Shown piece by piece: positions 22,712 to 35,562 of a DNA stretch of 64,000 nt (its first letter is position 1; each line of letters begins with the position of its first letter). Under the pieces are notes generated by a model that made no database searches, was not told where the DNA came from, and saw nothing but the letters and a program-made list of their open reading frames with translations. The stretch spans positions 124,001 through 188,000 of the forward strand of contig JABYQU010000040.1 of the NCBI GenBank assembly GCA_022264855.1, in the 5' to 3' direction. Position numbers and translations under genes: made by a program. Source of the stretch: Lenzites betulinus (Eukaryota; Basidiomycota; Agaricomycetes; Polyporales; Polyporaceae).

Positions 22712-25700
22712 CTACCAGTTATTGAGCAGCGTTTGGGCAACCTCCTGCACACAACCAACCACGATCAGTCATCATCGTACAGTCCAGCTAGGAGAGACAC
22801 ACATACCTTCAAACGGCTCATGTTGTGCGCGAGCGCCACGTTCACGATCGTCCTCAGCCGGCGGCGCACCTCCGCCTTGTTGACCGTGAGCTGATAGTTG
22901 CCCGAGCACCCACAATGCCTCGCGACGTTGTCCGAGCGGAGCTGGCCGCACCGCCCGCACTTGAGGTCCTGCTGCGCAAAACGCCGCTCCGCGTCGCCCA
23001 CCACGCGCATGAGCGCGAACTCGATCGCCGTGCGGTCGTAGTCGCCCCCGCACCCGCCGCACCGCCAACGTGCGCCGGCGGCGGGGTCGCGCGCGGACGG
23101 CAGCAGCGCGGGGTCGCGGCAGAAGTCGAAGTCCATCATCGCGTCGCAGTGCTGGCACGGCACGCTCGCGAGCTTCAGCGGCTCGCACGGGTTCTGGAAC
23201 GTGGCCTCGGGCGCGAACTCGCGCACGCCGACGAGCTCGAGCAGGTTGCGCTTCAGCAGCCCGACCTCGAGCGTGTGCGCCTTTGCGAGCGCGAAGACTG
23301 CGCACGCCGACTTGACGAACTCGAGCCCCGGGGTCGTCTGGTGCAGGTGCGAACCGGGTAGCACGGGGAAGTCCCATTGGGCGAGGTCGCTGTGCTCTTC
23401 GTTCGTGAGGGCTTCGCGGTGGCGCTCCAGAATCGACCCGAGTATGCGCAGGGTGCGGCGGGTGAGCTTGCGCGCGACGAACTCTCGGCATGCAGAGATC
23501 TCAGTGGCCTTCGCGGCGTCAGGCTGTGTTGCGTCCGGGGCGGCATTCTGTAGAGCGCGAAGGGGTACGCGGGCAGCTCCCTTGCACTTTTGAGCGGTGC
23601 GGAAGAACTCGACGAGGAAGTAGCGCACGAGCGCGCGGAAGTCAGATTGGATCGCGGGAGGGAGGAAGGATTGAATGTTCCAGCGCATCTCGATGGCGAG
23701 CTCTTCTGGTGGTTCGAGAGCGAGGGGGTTCTCGCATACGACGGCGCCGTAGTTGGCTTCGTCCATGAAAACGAGGAAGTCGTAAAACTTCTCCGTGTGA
23801 AGGTAAACATGCTGGAAGAGTTCGTGCGAGGTTACGGCGGTGGTGATGTATGTTGCGTATGCATGAGCTGTTCCGGGTGGCTTGGACGTGACAAGGAGGA
23901 TACGGCTCAGGTCGGCGTAGACAACGTGTGACCCCAGACGCTTGAACTCGGCAAGCATCTGGATGAACGTCTTGCGCATCAGGCCGTGGACGAAGCGGTG
24001 TATGCTGGTGTCGTACATGTGCGACGCGGTTGAGCTGATCCATCGCCAGAAGTGTTCGAGCGCAATCGTCGCGGGGCTGTGGAAGTTTGCCTGGATCTTG
24101 TCGAGCATCCACATCTTCACCAACGACTTGAGGATGCTGAACGCGTGCGGGGAGACGTTCGACTCGCCCAGAGTGAGATCGAGCATACTGTCGCCCTTGG
24201 AGTACTCGTCCAGAGTACGGGATGCATCGAACGCAGTGGCACCACCGCTGCCCTCCAGCTCGTTGACGATAACGGAGTGCAGTACGGCGTCGACGGCAAG
24301 GTTACGCACAGTGACTTCAAGACAGACATTTGAGTAGCAGCCGGGTGACATAAACTCGGTCTTGGCTAGTTCCTCCTGTGGTCGGTTGTCTTCTTCGATG
24401 CCGCCGAGATCAGGGCGATCACCAGGGGACCACCAGAGCACGATGTCCTGGCTCACCAGTCTTCGAGCAAATTCGATATCTGCTAGAAGAAGCGGCCTAT
24501 CGCCTTCGATATGCCCCGCGGGAACGTCGTAGTAGTCCGCCTGGGCCATGGTTTCGTCGAGCCACTCGCCCAGCTTGAGATAGCGACTGACGAGTTTCTG
24601 CGCGACGCTAGTATGCCATGGGAAGACGTCCAACGTATGGGCGGACCTAGCCTTGCTCATTGACAGCACGGGGAACTTGTCCAGCTTCGGCGTATGTTGG
24701 TCAAAATAGCTCTGGTCTTTGCTCGAAGAGATGACGACGATGAATGACCTGTTCTCTTGCAGACCCAACTCTCGCGAGACTGCTTTCAACGCCGTGTCAT
24801 CGCTGCCGTGGTATGCCGAGGTGAATTCCAGGTCGTCCGGATATGTGTAGGAGATGCTAGGACTAGCCTCGGACTTGCCAAGGTGGTTTGCGTAGACCTC
24901 GCTGAGGCGGGGGATCGGCTGACGACGGGTGGCAGGATCCACGATGTGCAGCTTCACGACTTCACCGGGGATGAACAGCGCAAACACGTGCACGGGAGCG
25001 TTCTGGGCGCAGGCGTGGTAGAGGAAGATGTACTTTCCAGCGGCCCCTTGGTCAAGGTACTGACGCTTCGTCTCTGAAGGCCTCGAACGAGCCAGCTGGT
25101 GAAGATCGAAACCAACCGTTTCGGCACGGTTCAAAGAGAGGGTCTTGTCTTCGTTGGAGCACGTCTTCCCCAGCCTGAGGATAGATCGCATAACCAATGG
25201 TATCTAAGATGCGAGTGAGCTAGTCGCATTACCCCAAATTATGTCCACTTGCTCACCTGCAATTCATAAACACCGTCAACGTTCGGGTCGTTCGTGATGT
25301 CGATGAAGTGCTCGTGGCCTTGCTCGTAGACGTCCTCTCTGACGGTGATCTTGTACAGGTTGACGCAAGGACGATCCCGAGGCAAGCTCCGTACAACCTT
25401 TTCGCATTGATACATCTCATGGTTGAACTGATCCTCCTTCGGCGCTGTTCTCAGGTGGATATAGAACTCGCGGGGAATGCGCAAGGGCACCGCCGCCAGC
25501 GTCCCGTCGATCGAGAGCCAGAGTGTATAGCGGTGGGACTTCTTGTTCTGCCGTATCTGTACGACGTCCCAGTGTGTGCTTTGCTTGGTACGCACCCCGC
25601 GGAACATCGCGGGCATGGTCGTACCATCCGGATTGACGTCGCCGCGCCGGCGTTTCCAGCGCCGCTTCATCACCTTCAACCAAGCGGGATAGCTCGTCGT

Positions 25701-28700
25701 CGGATCCGGCAGTGGGCCCGCTAGAGCCTTGTCCTCCGCGTTCTCATCCGGAGTCAATTCCCTCCGCTGGGTTTTGCGGTACACCGCACCTACGCGGGGG
25801 CGGAATCCCTTGGGACGCTGGGACGCCATGTCCTCGATATCTCCACCGTCGCCATCCGCAGGCTTGGCCTCGGCGGGCGCGGTCTTAAAGAACTGGTCGA
25901 TCTTGCGCTGGTGGAACTTGTCCTCGAGCGCTGCGACGCGGCGAAAAAGCCAGTCGGGATGACGGATTCGCGGGACGGGGTTCGCGACCTTCTGCATCGC
26001 GGCGGGGATAGTGATGAGCTTCTGGATGACTGACCCGAGGCGGTCGATGTAGTACTCCCAGTCGAGGATCGAGCGCAGGTCGAAGTTCGTGAGGCTGTTG
26101 TCCTTGAGCCACTTGCGGAGGTACGTGCGCTTGACGCTCTCCTCCGCCGAGAAAATCGCGACGGGTACGGCGCGGTCGGTGACCGGTGCACCCATCGGTT
26201 TCGCGGAGATGATGAACTTGCACGCTAGACCCTTGTCCTTCACCATCTGGTCGCCCAAGAACTCGGCCAGGCGGCGCGCGGTGCTGATAGACGTCGACTT
26301 CTGGCCGCCGTACTCGGCGAGCGTCTTGGACATGCTCCTGTTCTCGGCGATGAGTTCGACGAGCTCGTCGTCCGCAAGGTCGTCCGCATGGCTGAAGAGC
26401 ACGTCCAACCAGCGGTCCGCAATCTGCGCGACCGCCGCGTAGCACTCCTCGAGCGTCGTCCCTAGCAGAAACTTCTCAAAGATCTGGCTCTGGAAGATCT
26501 TGATGAGCTGTAGCTCTCCACGTCGCTTGACCTCGAAGCCCTTGAGCTCCGCAAGGGAGCCGTCGTCATTGAACACCGCGTAGCGCTTCTTGAGGAGCTT
26601 GTCCTCTTCCTTCGACGACGGCAGGATCATCGCCTTGTACGGCCCGTCGAGCTCGAAGAAAATAGAGTTCTCGCTGTGCACGACGTACTCGCCGGTCTCG
26701 GGGTCGAGGTCGTGGTACTGGTGGTTCGTGAACCCGGCGTGGACGAGGTGGTTCAGCATCGTGCACGGGTACGAGAACGCGATCGCCTTCCCGTTCGCGA
26801 GCTGGAACTTGAAGTTCTCCGGGAATATATCTGGCAGCATGCACCAGATTCCGTCCGTGTCGAGTTCGAGCGGCCGCCCGATCTGCTCGACGAGCTGCCG
26901 CGCCATCTGGATGATCGTCGCGCCCGTCAGGCAGGTGATGCCCGCCATCTCCATCGAGTGCCAGCGCGCGCCCTTGCGCATGACGTACCCGTAGAATGAG
27001 TTCAGGATGCACTTGTGCGCGAGCTGCAGCGAGTCGTAGAGCACAATCATCTTCTTTGCCTCGTCGACCTCCGCGATCGAGCGGTGCTCCGATACCACGG
27101 TGTCCAGGTTCTTCTTCCATGTCTTGTGTAGACCCTTGTACTCGTACCGCCGGTCTCGGAACCGGCGCACGGTGTCGATGTAGAACGGATTCTCGCGCTG
27201 ACAGATGATTGAGGTTCGCACCTCGACCTTCGTGTCCTTGACCTTCTTGTATACGCGGCGAGAGTAGTCGCCCAACCGCTTCTCCAGGAGGGCCGCCTGC
27301 TCTGCCTCTGAGAGATCAACGAACTTGCGTGGCGGAGCGCCGGGCTTCTTCGGAGGGAACGTCTCCTGATTGAGCGCGTGCTTGATCATGTTGTACTCGT
27401 CTCGTCGGGCGGGGAAGAATTCACCACGCCACGCCCATGTCAGGGAGCGGTCGCACTCCTTCCCCGGACGGTTGAAGTCGCAGACCGCACAGGTAGCCTC
27501 GTCGACAACAGAGTCAGGCTGGAGCCGGTTCGACAACATGATATTCGGGTACATGGCGGCGACGTCCAGATGGTAGATGAGCGGAGAATCCATGCGCTGG
27601 GGGTTGTCGCGCATTTCCTCGAGCTTCGTCTGGATCCCGGCCTTCACCTCGTCGTAGTTGGTGACGGCTTCCAGCGACGACTTCGACTCTTCCACGATGC
27701 AGAATTGCAATGCGGCGTCCAATTCGTCGATGAGCTAGCGGCTTGTCAGATAATTGTTACTGCGTAAAGTGCGACTTCCTCACCTTCTGCACAGCGGTAG
27801 GCTCGATCTTGAAGTGCGTCGCGATATCGCTCCGGAATACGCCCGCCTCTAGCGCCTCGACGTGACCCCCGACATACGTTTCCGAAGCAAGCAGATGCCC
27901 ATCGTACATGTTCCCATGCGAGTCCTCATGCCTGTTAGGCATGATGATACTTCCTCGGAAAGCTTCCACCTATCAAAACGAAAATCCTTAGGAGCAGATA
28001 CCCAAATAATGCGTAGGGGACGAACCATCAACAAGGTCTCGCACAGGGTGCCAGTTCCTTTACGCAACACTTCGTCTGGACACAGTGGAATAATGTTGCA
28101 CAACGAGAAAATGAATGGATGCACGTATTTCATGTACAGGTAATACGTCGCCACCGCATCGGAGACGGAGTATTGAGCGAGAATTTGGGGATGCTCCATG
28201 GCGTAACTGTCGGAGTGTCATCAGAGTTGTACCCGACAGCTGCGGGAAGGATACTTACGGCGTCATCAGCTCGGGGTCAAGTTCTATCGGGTTGTACCCC
28301 AACTTCGCAGTTGTCACAGCTTTCAAGCCCTGACTGCCTTGCGGGAGGTACGAGTCGCGCTTCACCCAGCGGAAGCAGTCCATGTGGACACAAGTACGGC
28401 TCTTGAACTCCTCTTCAGAGTCTATCGCGAAGCCAGTCTCGAGGAACAGGTCGATCCCGTGCACCTTCGCCCGGGCACACACGAAGGGGAAATCGAAGAA
28501 GTCTCCGTTGAACGTTGCCATCACCGTAGGTTTGACGTCTTGTATATGTGAGAACCATCGTCGAAGAGTTGCTTCCTGTGAGCGGTGAGCATTTGGTCAG
28601 GCCCATCTGCCGTGTGAGCGCACCTCGTCAGGTTCGTTGAACACAGTAAACGGCCCCTCGTAGCCTTCCTTCGGAGTGTACTCGAAGTCTTCGATATCCT

Positions 28701-29892
28701 CGCTCACGATGTCGCGGTTTGTTATGAGATAACCTTGGCCGTCTATCATATACGAGATCATCATGACCTGGTCGATAGCCTGGTCTGGAAACTTGAGCGG
28801 CGCCTTCGTTGTCTCAATATCGTAAGCCATAACGACTGGGTCTGCACGCTTCACGCGCTCCGGGAGCAACTTGAAACCCGGCTGTCCCGCGGTGAACGAG
28901 ATGGCGTACCACAGACCGACGCGAATGTCGTTGTCCATGGCCACTCGTAGGTAGTAGGGCACGTCATACTCGCGAATGTCGATAATGCCCTCGCGCGGGT
29001 CCTTGTCGCGGCCTCCAGGATGCCGCGAAGAACCGCCGATGTTTCCGTCGCCGTCCGCGGCCCATTCGCCCTCGAGCTCAATATTTGTGGCGGCAGCCGC
29101 GGTAGCATTGACCACTTCCGCGTAGGCATCCACGGCGTCCAGTTTGGCACTATTCGCGAGAGCCAGCGGCATGATATCTCGTCGGACGGTGAGAAGGTCC
29201 GACACGTTCCGGAAGTGGAGCTGGAGGTATAAACGGCGGTGCCCCATGAGGTGATTGGGCATTTGGAGGTCTTCTTTCCTCTCCCGCGTTATGCGGCAGA
29301 TGGCACCCTCGTAACGTTTCATGAGCCATTCCTCGATCACAGTCTCCATGCCACTCTGCAATAATAACAATAAGCAATAATTCGCTTGACCTAGCAAGAC
29401 GCAGATTGGAATAGGCGGTGAAGGCAAGACATACCTTGCAAGCAATGTAAAAGTACGGCTCGTACTGTAGTGTACATTTGAACATACCGCCGTCATCTTG
29501 AATAAAGTAGAAGTCCACGGCAGCCTTTCCGCTAGGCCAGTCCGCGTCTTTCATGAGGGTCTAAGGACATGGTCAGGCGAAACTCAATCGAAAACGCGAT
29601 GTGCGTTACCGCTCACCGGATGCATGTTAATCAGCCACCCCTCCCGCGCCGGCCCCTCCTGTACGCGTGCAAATCCCAGCTTCTCGTCGACCTCATCGTT
29701 CGTCTTCACTTGTTCGAAGCGTTCCGCGAGCTGGTTGCCCTCTTCGTCGCGTTGTAATTGCGCGTCGCCGGGTGCGCCGCCGCGACCGCGCCCACGTCCT
29801 CGGCCACGAAATGAAGTGTTGTTGCCCCGAAAGCCAGAACGGGAGCCTGCACGGCCCCCTCGTTTAAAAGAGCCATAAGACCCTCTGGCCAT
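22712..29892 (-). CDS. POL2: DNA polymerase epsilon catalytic subunit
   Basis: Leading-strand replicative polymerase with proofreading. The multi-exon gene spans about 7.2 kb and encodes roughly 2,200 residues, full length for the family. The N-terminus is RG-rich ([16 protein letters not shown]). Exonuclease motif I is YDIETTK (about 28.81 kb) and motif [11 protein letters not shown] (about 28.50 kb). Polymerase motifs are [10 protein letters not shown] (about 27.55 kb), [14 protein letters not shown] (about 26.98 kb) and DTDGIWC (about 26.86 kb). The inactive C-terminal half follows, ending in two Cys clusters: CQHC/CGGC (about 23.1 kb) and CGRCG/HCGCSG (about 22.93 kb). A final small exon adds [10 protein letters not shown] before the stop. 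Catalytic residues look intact. The largest exons are about 2.4-2.5 kb each; small introns cluster in the 5' part. Confidence 0.97.
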
Positions 29893-30252
29893 CGTAAGAA
29901 GGTGAGAGTGGGAGGGGAGAAAGAGAGTGCTACGAGCCGGCGTGCTAACCGCGAAAGCTTGCGGACACCCGGCGCTAACCCGCCGCGCGCCCTCCCGAAA
30001 GTAATTGTGACGCGTCGCGTCTCCCTGTGACTGACGCCAACAGTCACAGCAAACACACAGTCCGGCGGCTCGTCTGATCAAGTCCTCGAGCTCCGCTCAT
30101 GGTCAAAACTTATGCACAGGTCACATTCATCGTAACAACTTTACAACAGTGGCATGCGATACTACTGTATTGTGTACATACGCGAGCAAGCTCAAGCATG
30201 ACGCTTGACGCTTCAATCGACGCGGCCATATATAAAAGTTCTCCGAGTCAAG
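29893..30252. other. Short intergenic region between POL2 and SDR gene
   Basis: About 360 nt, containing the upstream region of POL2 (minus strand). A TATATAAAA element on the plus strand (near 30228) points into the SDR 3' end; see findings. Confidence 0.5.
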
Positions 30253-31434
30253 TCAGTCAAAGCAGGTGCCTCCATCGACCAAGTACTATGAAACGTGAGT
30301 GTCTTATCATAAAGATATCACTATTATTAAACTCACGGATTGTCCTTCAGTGAGCTCATGAGTCAGCTTGCCGGTCGTACTTGTTCATACTCAGAATTAA
30401 GACCCACCGGTAATGAAACTCGCACCGTCCGACAAGAAGAAGGCGGCGAGGTTCGCGATGTCTTCCGGCGTTGCATTTCGCTGAAGGGCGTTGCTACTTC
30501 TGAACTGCAATGCCGAATTATAGAGGACTCAGCTATGTCGCAATCCTTGGACAATAACTAGTACTTACCTGTTGCTTATACGTCCCCATAGGAGCCCCGT
30601 TCTTGGTTGAAAAGTATTCATCGACGCCAGTCACTGTCCGAGTCAATTGCACCAGGAGCGCGCGCTCAGCCCGAGCCCAGGACCATACCACTGTAGACGT
30701 ACGCAGAGGAGTTTCGCACGCGCCTGGCGCGTACGCGTTCGCGGTAATCCCGTATCGTCCATAGTCCATGGCGGCGCATTGAACAATCCCGCGGACCGCG
30801 AACTTCGACGCACTGTACATTGCATGTTCCGTGTAACCTGAAGGCGCGACCGTGTAAGTACTGCCTTCAAATGGGCCTACTGAGCTCATACCTCTCTTGC
30901 CAGCTATGGATGCGGCGCCGACAAGACGTCCACCGGTTCCTTGCTTGATCATCTGAATCGCTGCATACTTGAAGCTGTAGAAAGTCCCCTTGACGTTGAT
31001 GTTGAGCAGCCTCTCCATTTCCTCCGTTGTCGCTGTGGATACATCAATACTAATCACTAGGAACAGTAGGAATTCCCACTCTCGTGCAGCACCGCGTTGA
31101 TGCAAATTCCCGCATTGGCGATCATCTGGCTCTTTTTCAAAAAGCAGTCGCGTCAACTGTAGTCGATGGCACACACCGCATATACGCTTCCAAGCTCTTC
31201 GGCAACCACCTCGACGAGTCGCTTCACATCCTCCTCCTTCGACACATCACCGAGAACGTTCGTAACGCGCGTTCCGTATGTGGCCCGAATCTCCCGTGCG
31301 ACATCATCAAGCTTCTCCTGTGCGCGAGGAAGGTCAAACAATCCGAGGTTGAACCCGTCCTTTGCTAGCCGGATGGCTACCGCCCGCCCAATGCCTTCCG
31401 CTGCCCCAGTAATGATAGCAACCCGTCCTGACAT
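30253..31434 (-). CDS. Short-chain dehydrogenase/reductase (acetoin/diacetyl reductase-like)
   Basis: NAD(P)-dependent oxidoreductase of the classical SDR family, about 254 residues from eight exons. The cofactor motif TGAAEGIG is at residues 10-17, NAG follows in IANAGICIN, and the catalytic YSASK motif is in HAMYSASKFAVRG; AASIAGKRG supplies the serine. The C-terminus FITGQSYLVDGG is obtained only if an 8-nt exon (30337-30344) is spliced between the exon ending at 30408 and the last exon beginning near 30284. Other introns interrupt SVYA/MIANAG, LHE/TTTEE, KRG/YTEH, ETPL/LTGVDE and KQQ/RNATPE, all in frame. The substrate is not determined; sequence style resembles diacetyl/acetoin reductases and other small-polyol SDRs. 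Confidence 0.9.
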
Positions 31435-32583
31435 CACTAGCGGGTCCCCGGGAGGTAGCTCGTTTGCAAGGGAAAAGCAGCGGGTAACGCCTTTCGGTGT
31501 ACGAGTCCTGCTTTTTGTACGCCCTCACATTCTCCGCCCCTCTTCCTCCCAGGACCAAAGCTGCCCAAGCAGGTCGCCGCTCGTTGATCGCCGCCCTTCC
31601 ACGGCACTTACGCGACAGTCCAGTGGGTCCTCGGGGATGCCCACATGAGATTTAGAAGCCTTGGCGGACCGGCGGCCGGTGAGCTTCCACTCCCTTATGC
31701 TGATCCAGCACAATCCAGCATAGACATATGTGCGAACAGATATGCAACTATACGTGATAGAGACGTATTAGGTTGCTGGTGGCCATCTGAATACCTATAA
31801 CGGAGCGACCCGGCCCCCGCACGGGGGATGGGATACACCAAAAAAGGTGATCGGATTCCCTGGCTTGTGAGTGTCTTTCGGGATTTTCTTCGACGGTCAT
31901 CGGCCTTGATCGTTCCCGTGTGCCACACACGGCGTCCCGCGAACGTGCTTATTCTGCAAAGACACGTGGACGTTTGGGGAAACGATCTGTGCGGATGGTT
32001 ACGGTGCATGCAGCTCAAGCTCAAGAGCCGACGTCGCGTTCTCATACCAGATAACCTGCCCCGCGCTTTTCCTACCCAGTACCGCAATACTAAACCGCCT
32101 TGTACTACATTCAAAGAGCGTATACAAGAGCCTACTTATGCATGTACGGCATTTGAGGCTTTAACGGAGCGGTTAAATACCTACGAGCGTGCCGCCAATC
32201 TACGCAACATACGTACTTTTTCTAACAATCCTAGTACAAGATTTTTTATCAGCACGCGATGTGCGCCTCAAGCATTCATACGCACCAAGGCACTCGTATG
32301 CGATAATGTACAAAATCAATCGAAGAACAGGACGGGATGGAGGTCATTGCCATGGGCGAAGCGAGGACAGCCCGCCGGCGGGGCGCGGACAGCCACCGAC
32401 GCGAGGCGCTAAGCCATATAGGGCAAGGAGACGCGACCCATAATTAGGGCACCCCTCCTCCGTCTCATACGTCTCCTCTCTTTCTCCACCGTCTCCCCAA
32501 GTCTCCCTCCTCGCTTTCGACATAGACTGTCTCTTGTCTCATCTGCCCCGGACTACACCTCTACAGCAACGATAATATCCACC
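31435..32583. other. Intergenic region, no gene seen
   Basis: About 1.15 kb with unsupported open frames. The last 130 nt are pyrimidine-rich (CTCCTC...TCTCC) and form the leader of the GNA1-like gene. Confidence 0.55.
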
Positions 32584-33343
32584 ATGCCTTTCACGCCTGA
32601 CGCCCAGCTCGACCTCGCTTTCTCCGCGGACCTCATTCCAACGGAAGTCGCCCAGCAGCTCCCCGCTGAACTCCACGTATGTGTATTCTATGCATCTCCT
32701 TGAACAAACCTCTGAATATCTGTCGTAGTTGCGCCCACTGGCGTCGACAGACTACCACCGGGGCCACCTCGCCGTCCTGTCCGTTCTCACCGTCGTCACA
32801 GACCCCGGCGAAGACGCCTGGCGCGCGCAGTTCGAGGCCGTACGCGCGGCCCCCCGCACCTACTACCCCATCGTCATCATGGACAAGCCGTCAGACCGCA
32901 TCGTCGCCGTCGGCACCACCTTCATCGAGCGCAAGTTCCTGCGCGGGCTCGGCTGCGTTGGGCACATCGAGGACATCGCCGTCGACAAGAGCCAGCAGGG
33001 CAAGAAGCTCGGGCTGCGCATCATCCACGCGCTCACCGCCATCAGCGAGAACAGCGGGTGCTACAAGACGATCCTCAACTGCAGCGATAGCAACATACGT
33101 AAGTCGCGATCGTCGCCCACTCCATCCCCCCTCTCTCGGTATCTGTTCCTGGCGCACGCCGCACATCGCTAACTCGTTGCCCGGCATGTGTAGCGTTCTA
33201 CGAGAAGTGCGGGTTCCAGAAGAAGGAGAACGAGATGGTGAGCAGCGTATTCCGCTTTCGCATCGTGGGAGGCGCAGTTCCTGATGCACCGCTGGCAGGC
33301 GAAGTACGCCCCCGAGGGCCGCGCCCAAACGCCGCGGCTGTAG
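32584..33343 (+). CDS. GNA1: Glucosamine-6-phosphate N-acetyltransferase
   Basis: Acetylates glucosamine 6-phosphate with acetyl-CoA, an early step towards UDP-GlcNAc for chitin and glycans. Four exons (32584-32676, 32729-33098, 33194-33237, 33278-33343) give 190 residues. The GNAT core shows FIERKFLRGLGCVGHIEDIA, the acetyl-CoA loop QQGKKLG, HALTAISENSGCYKTILNC, and NIPFYEKCGFQKKENEM, all diagnostic of this enzyme. The second splice leaves C and the third exon supplies CG, restoring the Pro of IPFYEKCGF. The last exon encodes a basic tail FLMHRWQAKYAP. The length is near the family norm. Confidence 0.95.
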
Positions 33344-34029
33344 ACGGCGCCGGATACCACACACGGACTTGCATACAGAACCTAGACGGGCTTTCCTCTC
33401 CGGACGCACGGACTGCTGCACATATGTATCATCGTAGTATATTGATTGTACCAATCCCACTTTTACTAGGGATGATCCTATTCGTAATGATACCTCCCGA
33501 TGTTTCCCCTCGACCTCATTAGGACACGAGCATCGTCGCAGAGCGTGCAGCTTCGGTCGGAGGCTGGGATGGCTCCATCGTACGGCGACTTGCCCTGCGT
33601 CGCGGCGGGGGTGTCTTGACGCGATCACATGATACAAGGCCAAATCGAAGGGACGCGTCTCGCCAGACGCGCTCCACCATCGCAAGTCCAAGTCAGCGCG
33701 CGTCTTCCTGGCAAGAAGGACTGCACATACCCACACACTAGACTGCAGTGTCCAGCCATACCACTCGTCCCCTGCCAATCCCACCGACTGCTCCCCGCCT
33801 TTCCCAACATGACTCGGTCTGCTCCGCCCCAGTGCATCGGCTATGAAGGTCAGCACGCACAGACGAAGACCCAGGATAATAAGAGAAATTTAGGCGCATG
33901 TTGGTTTCCCCCCGGCGCGGAGGCCGGAGGTACTCATCCCGGAGACCACGAAGAGGTCTGCGCCAGGACGGGCACCGCGGTGCCCGCCCTCCCCCGGGAC
34001 GCACCTGATTCCATGCCTAAGGCTCTTGC

Positions 34030-34920
34030 ACGGTCGAATAGCCAAGGTCGAGGTGAACTTGTCGAGGCGAGCGTCGTGTTGGCGGAACTAGTCGTGGCGT
34101 CCGGTGCCGAGGCGTTGAAGATCGTTGGCGGTCGGTATGGCGGTCGGGTTAGCGGTCGGTATGGCGGTCGTATGGCGGCCGGGTTGGCGGTCGAGTTGAC
34201 GGTCGGGTTGGCGGTCGGGTTGGCGGTCGAATATCGTGGCGTTGGGAGGTCGGGCAGCCGTGCCGGGGAGTCGAAGGTCGGATAGTCGAAGGCGGTGGAT
34301 GGTCGAAGGCGATGGACGGTCGAAGGCGGTGGACGGTCGAAGTCGGAGGGCTTGGTGGCGAATGTCGGGTGCCGAGAGTCGGGTTTGGAGATCGCGATGT
34401 CGTATGGCGGAGCGTCGGTCGAAGGTGGAGGGTGGCCGCCTAGAATCAAGTCGAAGTCGAAGTCGGCTTGAGGCTTGAGGTCGGATGGCGGTGAAGTCGG
34501 CCGTGCTGGCGGTCGATAGTCGTATGTCGGAGGCCGAGGCTGGCGTTGAGGTCGAGGCGGTCGGAGTCGAAGTCGAAGTCGAAGTCGAGGCGAGTCAAGT
34601 CGTGCTTGAGATGGCGGGGGCCGGGGGTTGGGGGTCGACAAGCTTGGTAGCGAAACGGCGGACGTTGCGAGGTCGAAAGCTTGGAGTGTCGTGGACGTCG
34701 TGGGTCGATGCGCCGGTAGCTCGCAGAGGTCGAGACGGGAGTCGAAGTCGGGTCGAGTCGAAGTCGGCGATGCTGGCGGTCGGCTGGGCGTAGGTCGAGG
34801 TAGAACTTCTTGGCGGTGAACGTCGCTCATGGGTACGTCGGAAGCTTGGTGATTGCGATGGAGTCGATGTTGAGGTCGATGTCGATGTTGAAGTCGAGGT
34901 CGAAGTCGGGTAAGGAGCTG
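34030..34920. repeat. Low-complexity GTCGNN-rich tract
   Basis: Dense array of degenerate hexamers of the GTCGAA/GTCGGG/GTCGAG type on the plus strand, with local runs such as GGTCGGGTTGGCGGTCGGG near 34200. It keeps frames open on the minus strand (Ser/Thr/Pro/Arg/Asp-rich) without any domain. Confidence 0.8.
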
Positions 34921-35039
34921 TAAGATCATACATACCTCGAGCCCGGAGTATGACCTCCCAGAGAAGCACCCAGCGAGGCCCGAGAGAGACCGGAGAGAGG
35001 CAAGACCCAGAGCCACGACATCGAAAGCAATGAAACCAC

Positions 35040-35230
35040 CGAGAAAGCGTCCAGCGCGTAAAGTAGTAATGAAAGCGTCCGAGCGCATAAAAGAAAAAGG
35101 TATAGTAAAGCGTCCGAGCGCATGAAAGAAAATGAGATGATGGGCATCCGAAGACGCGAAACAAAGAAATGATGGGCATCCGAAGACGCGAAACGGAACA
35201 GAGATAGTAAAGCGTCCGTGCGCATGAAGA
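35040..35230. repeat. Interspersed short direct repeats
   Basis: Several copies of AAAGCGTCCGAGCGCAT (near 35072, 35107 and 35209, with a variant near 35043) and two copies of a 24-nt unit GATGGGCATCCGAAGACGCG plus AAAC (35139 and 35171). The arrangement A-A-B-B-A suggests stepwise local duplication. Confidence 0.85.
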
Positions 35231-35499
35231 AACAGAGAAAGAGAAAGGTAGCCGAGACAGTAAGTACGACAGCGCCCAGAGGAACCCAGAACCATGGCGA
35301 TGTCGGCGATAGAGGGTCCATAGAGGAGACGTCGTCAGAGAGAAGGACAGAGGGGAGAAGGTGGCGGTAGGAGATGGGGAGAGGGTCACAAGAGGGGGGC
35401 GAATATATAGGCAACTGGGAGAGAGGCTGGGAGAGGCTACCGATTTGCCAGCCGGCTGACCGATCGCGCGTGTTCGCCCATTGGTTGGTTTCATCTAGC

Positions 35500-35562
35500 C
35501 CGTGCTCCTTGTTGAACATCCCGTGCAGCTTGTTGAACACCCCGTGCAGCTTGTTGAGCACC
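35500..35562. repeat. 21-bp tandem repeat, three units
   Basis: Three contiguous 21-nt units of the type CCGTGCAGCTTGTTGAACAC(C) at 35500, 35521 and 35542, differing by a few bases. Confidence 0.9.

Noticed and set aside
23253..23810. Long overlapping frames on both strands inside POL2 (for example 185 and 178 codons)
   Set aside because: Shadows of the GC-rich POL2 coding exons; Arg/Ser/Ala-rich without domains.
33934..35295. 453-codon minus-strand frame
   Set aside because: Open because of the GTCGNN hexamer bias; composition is low complexity throughout and no domain is present.
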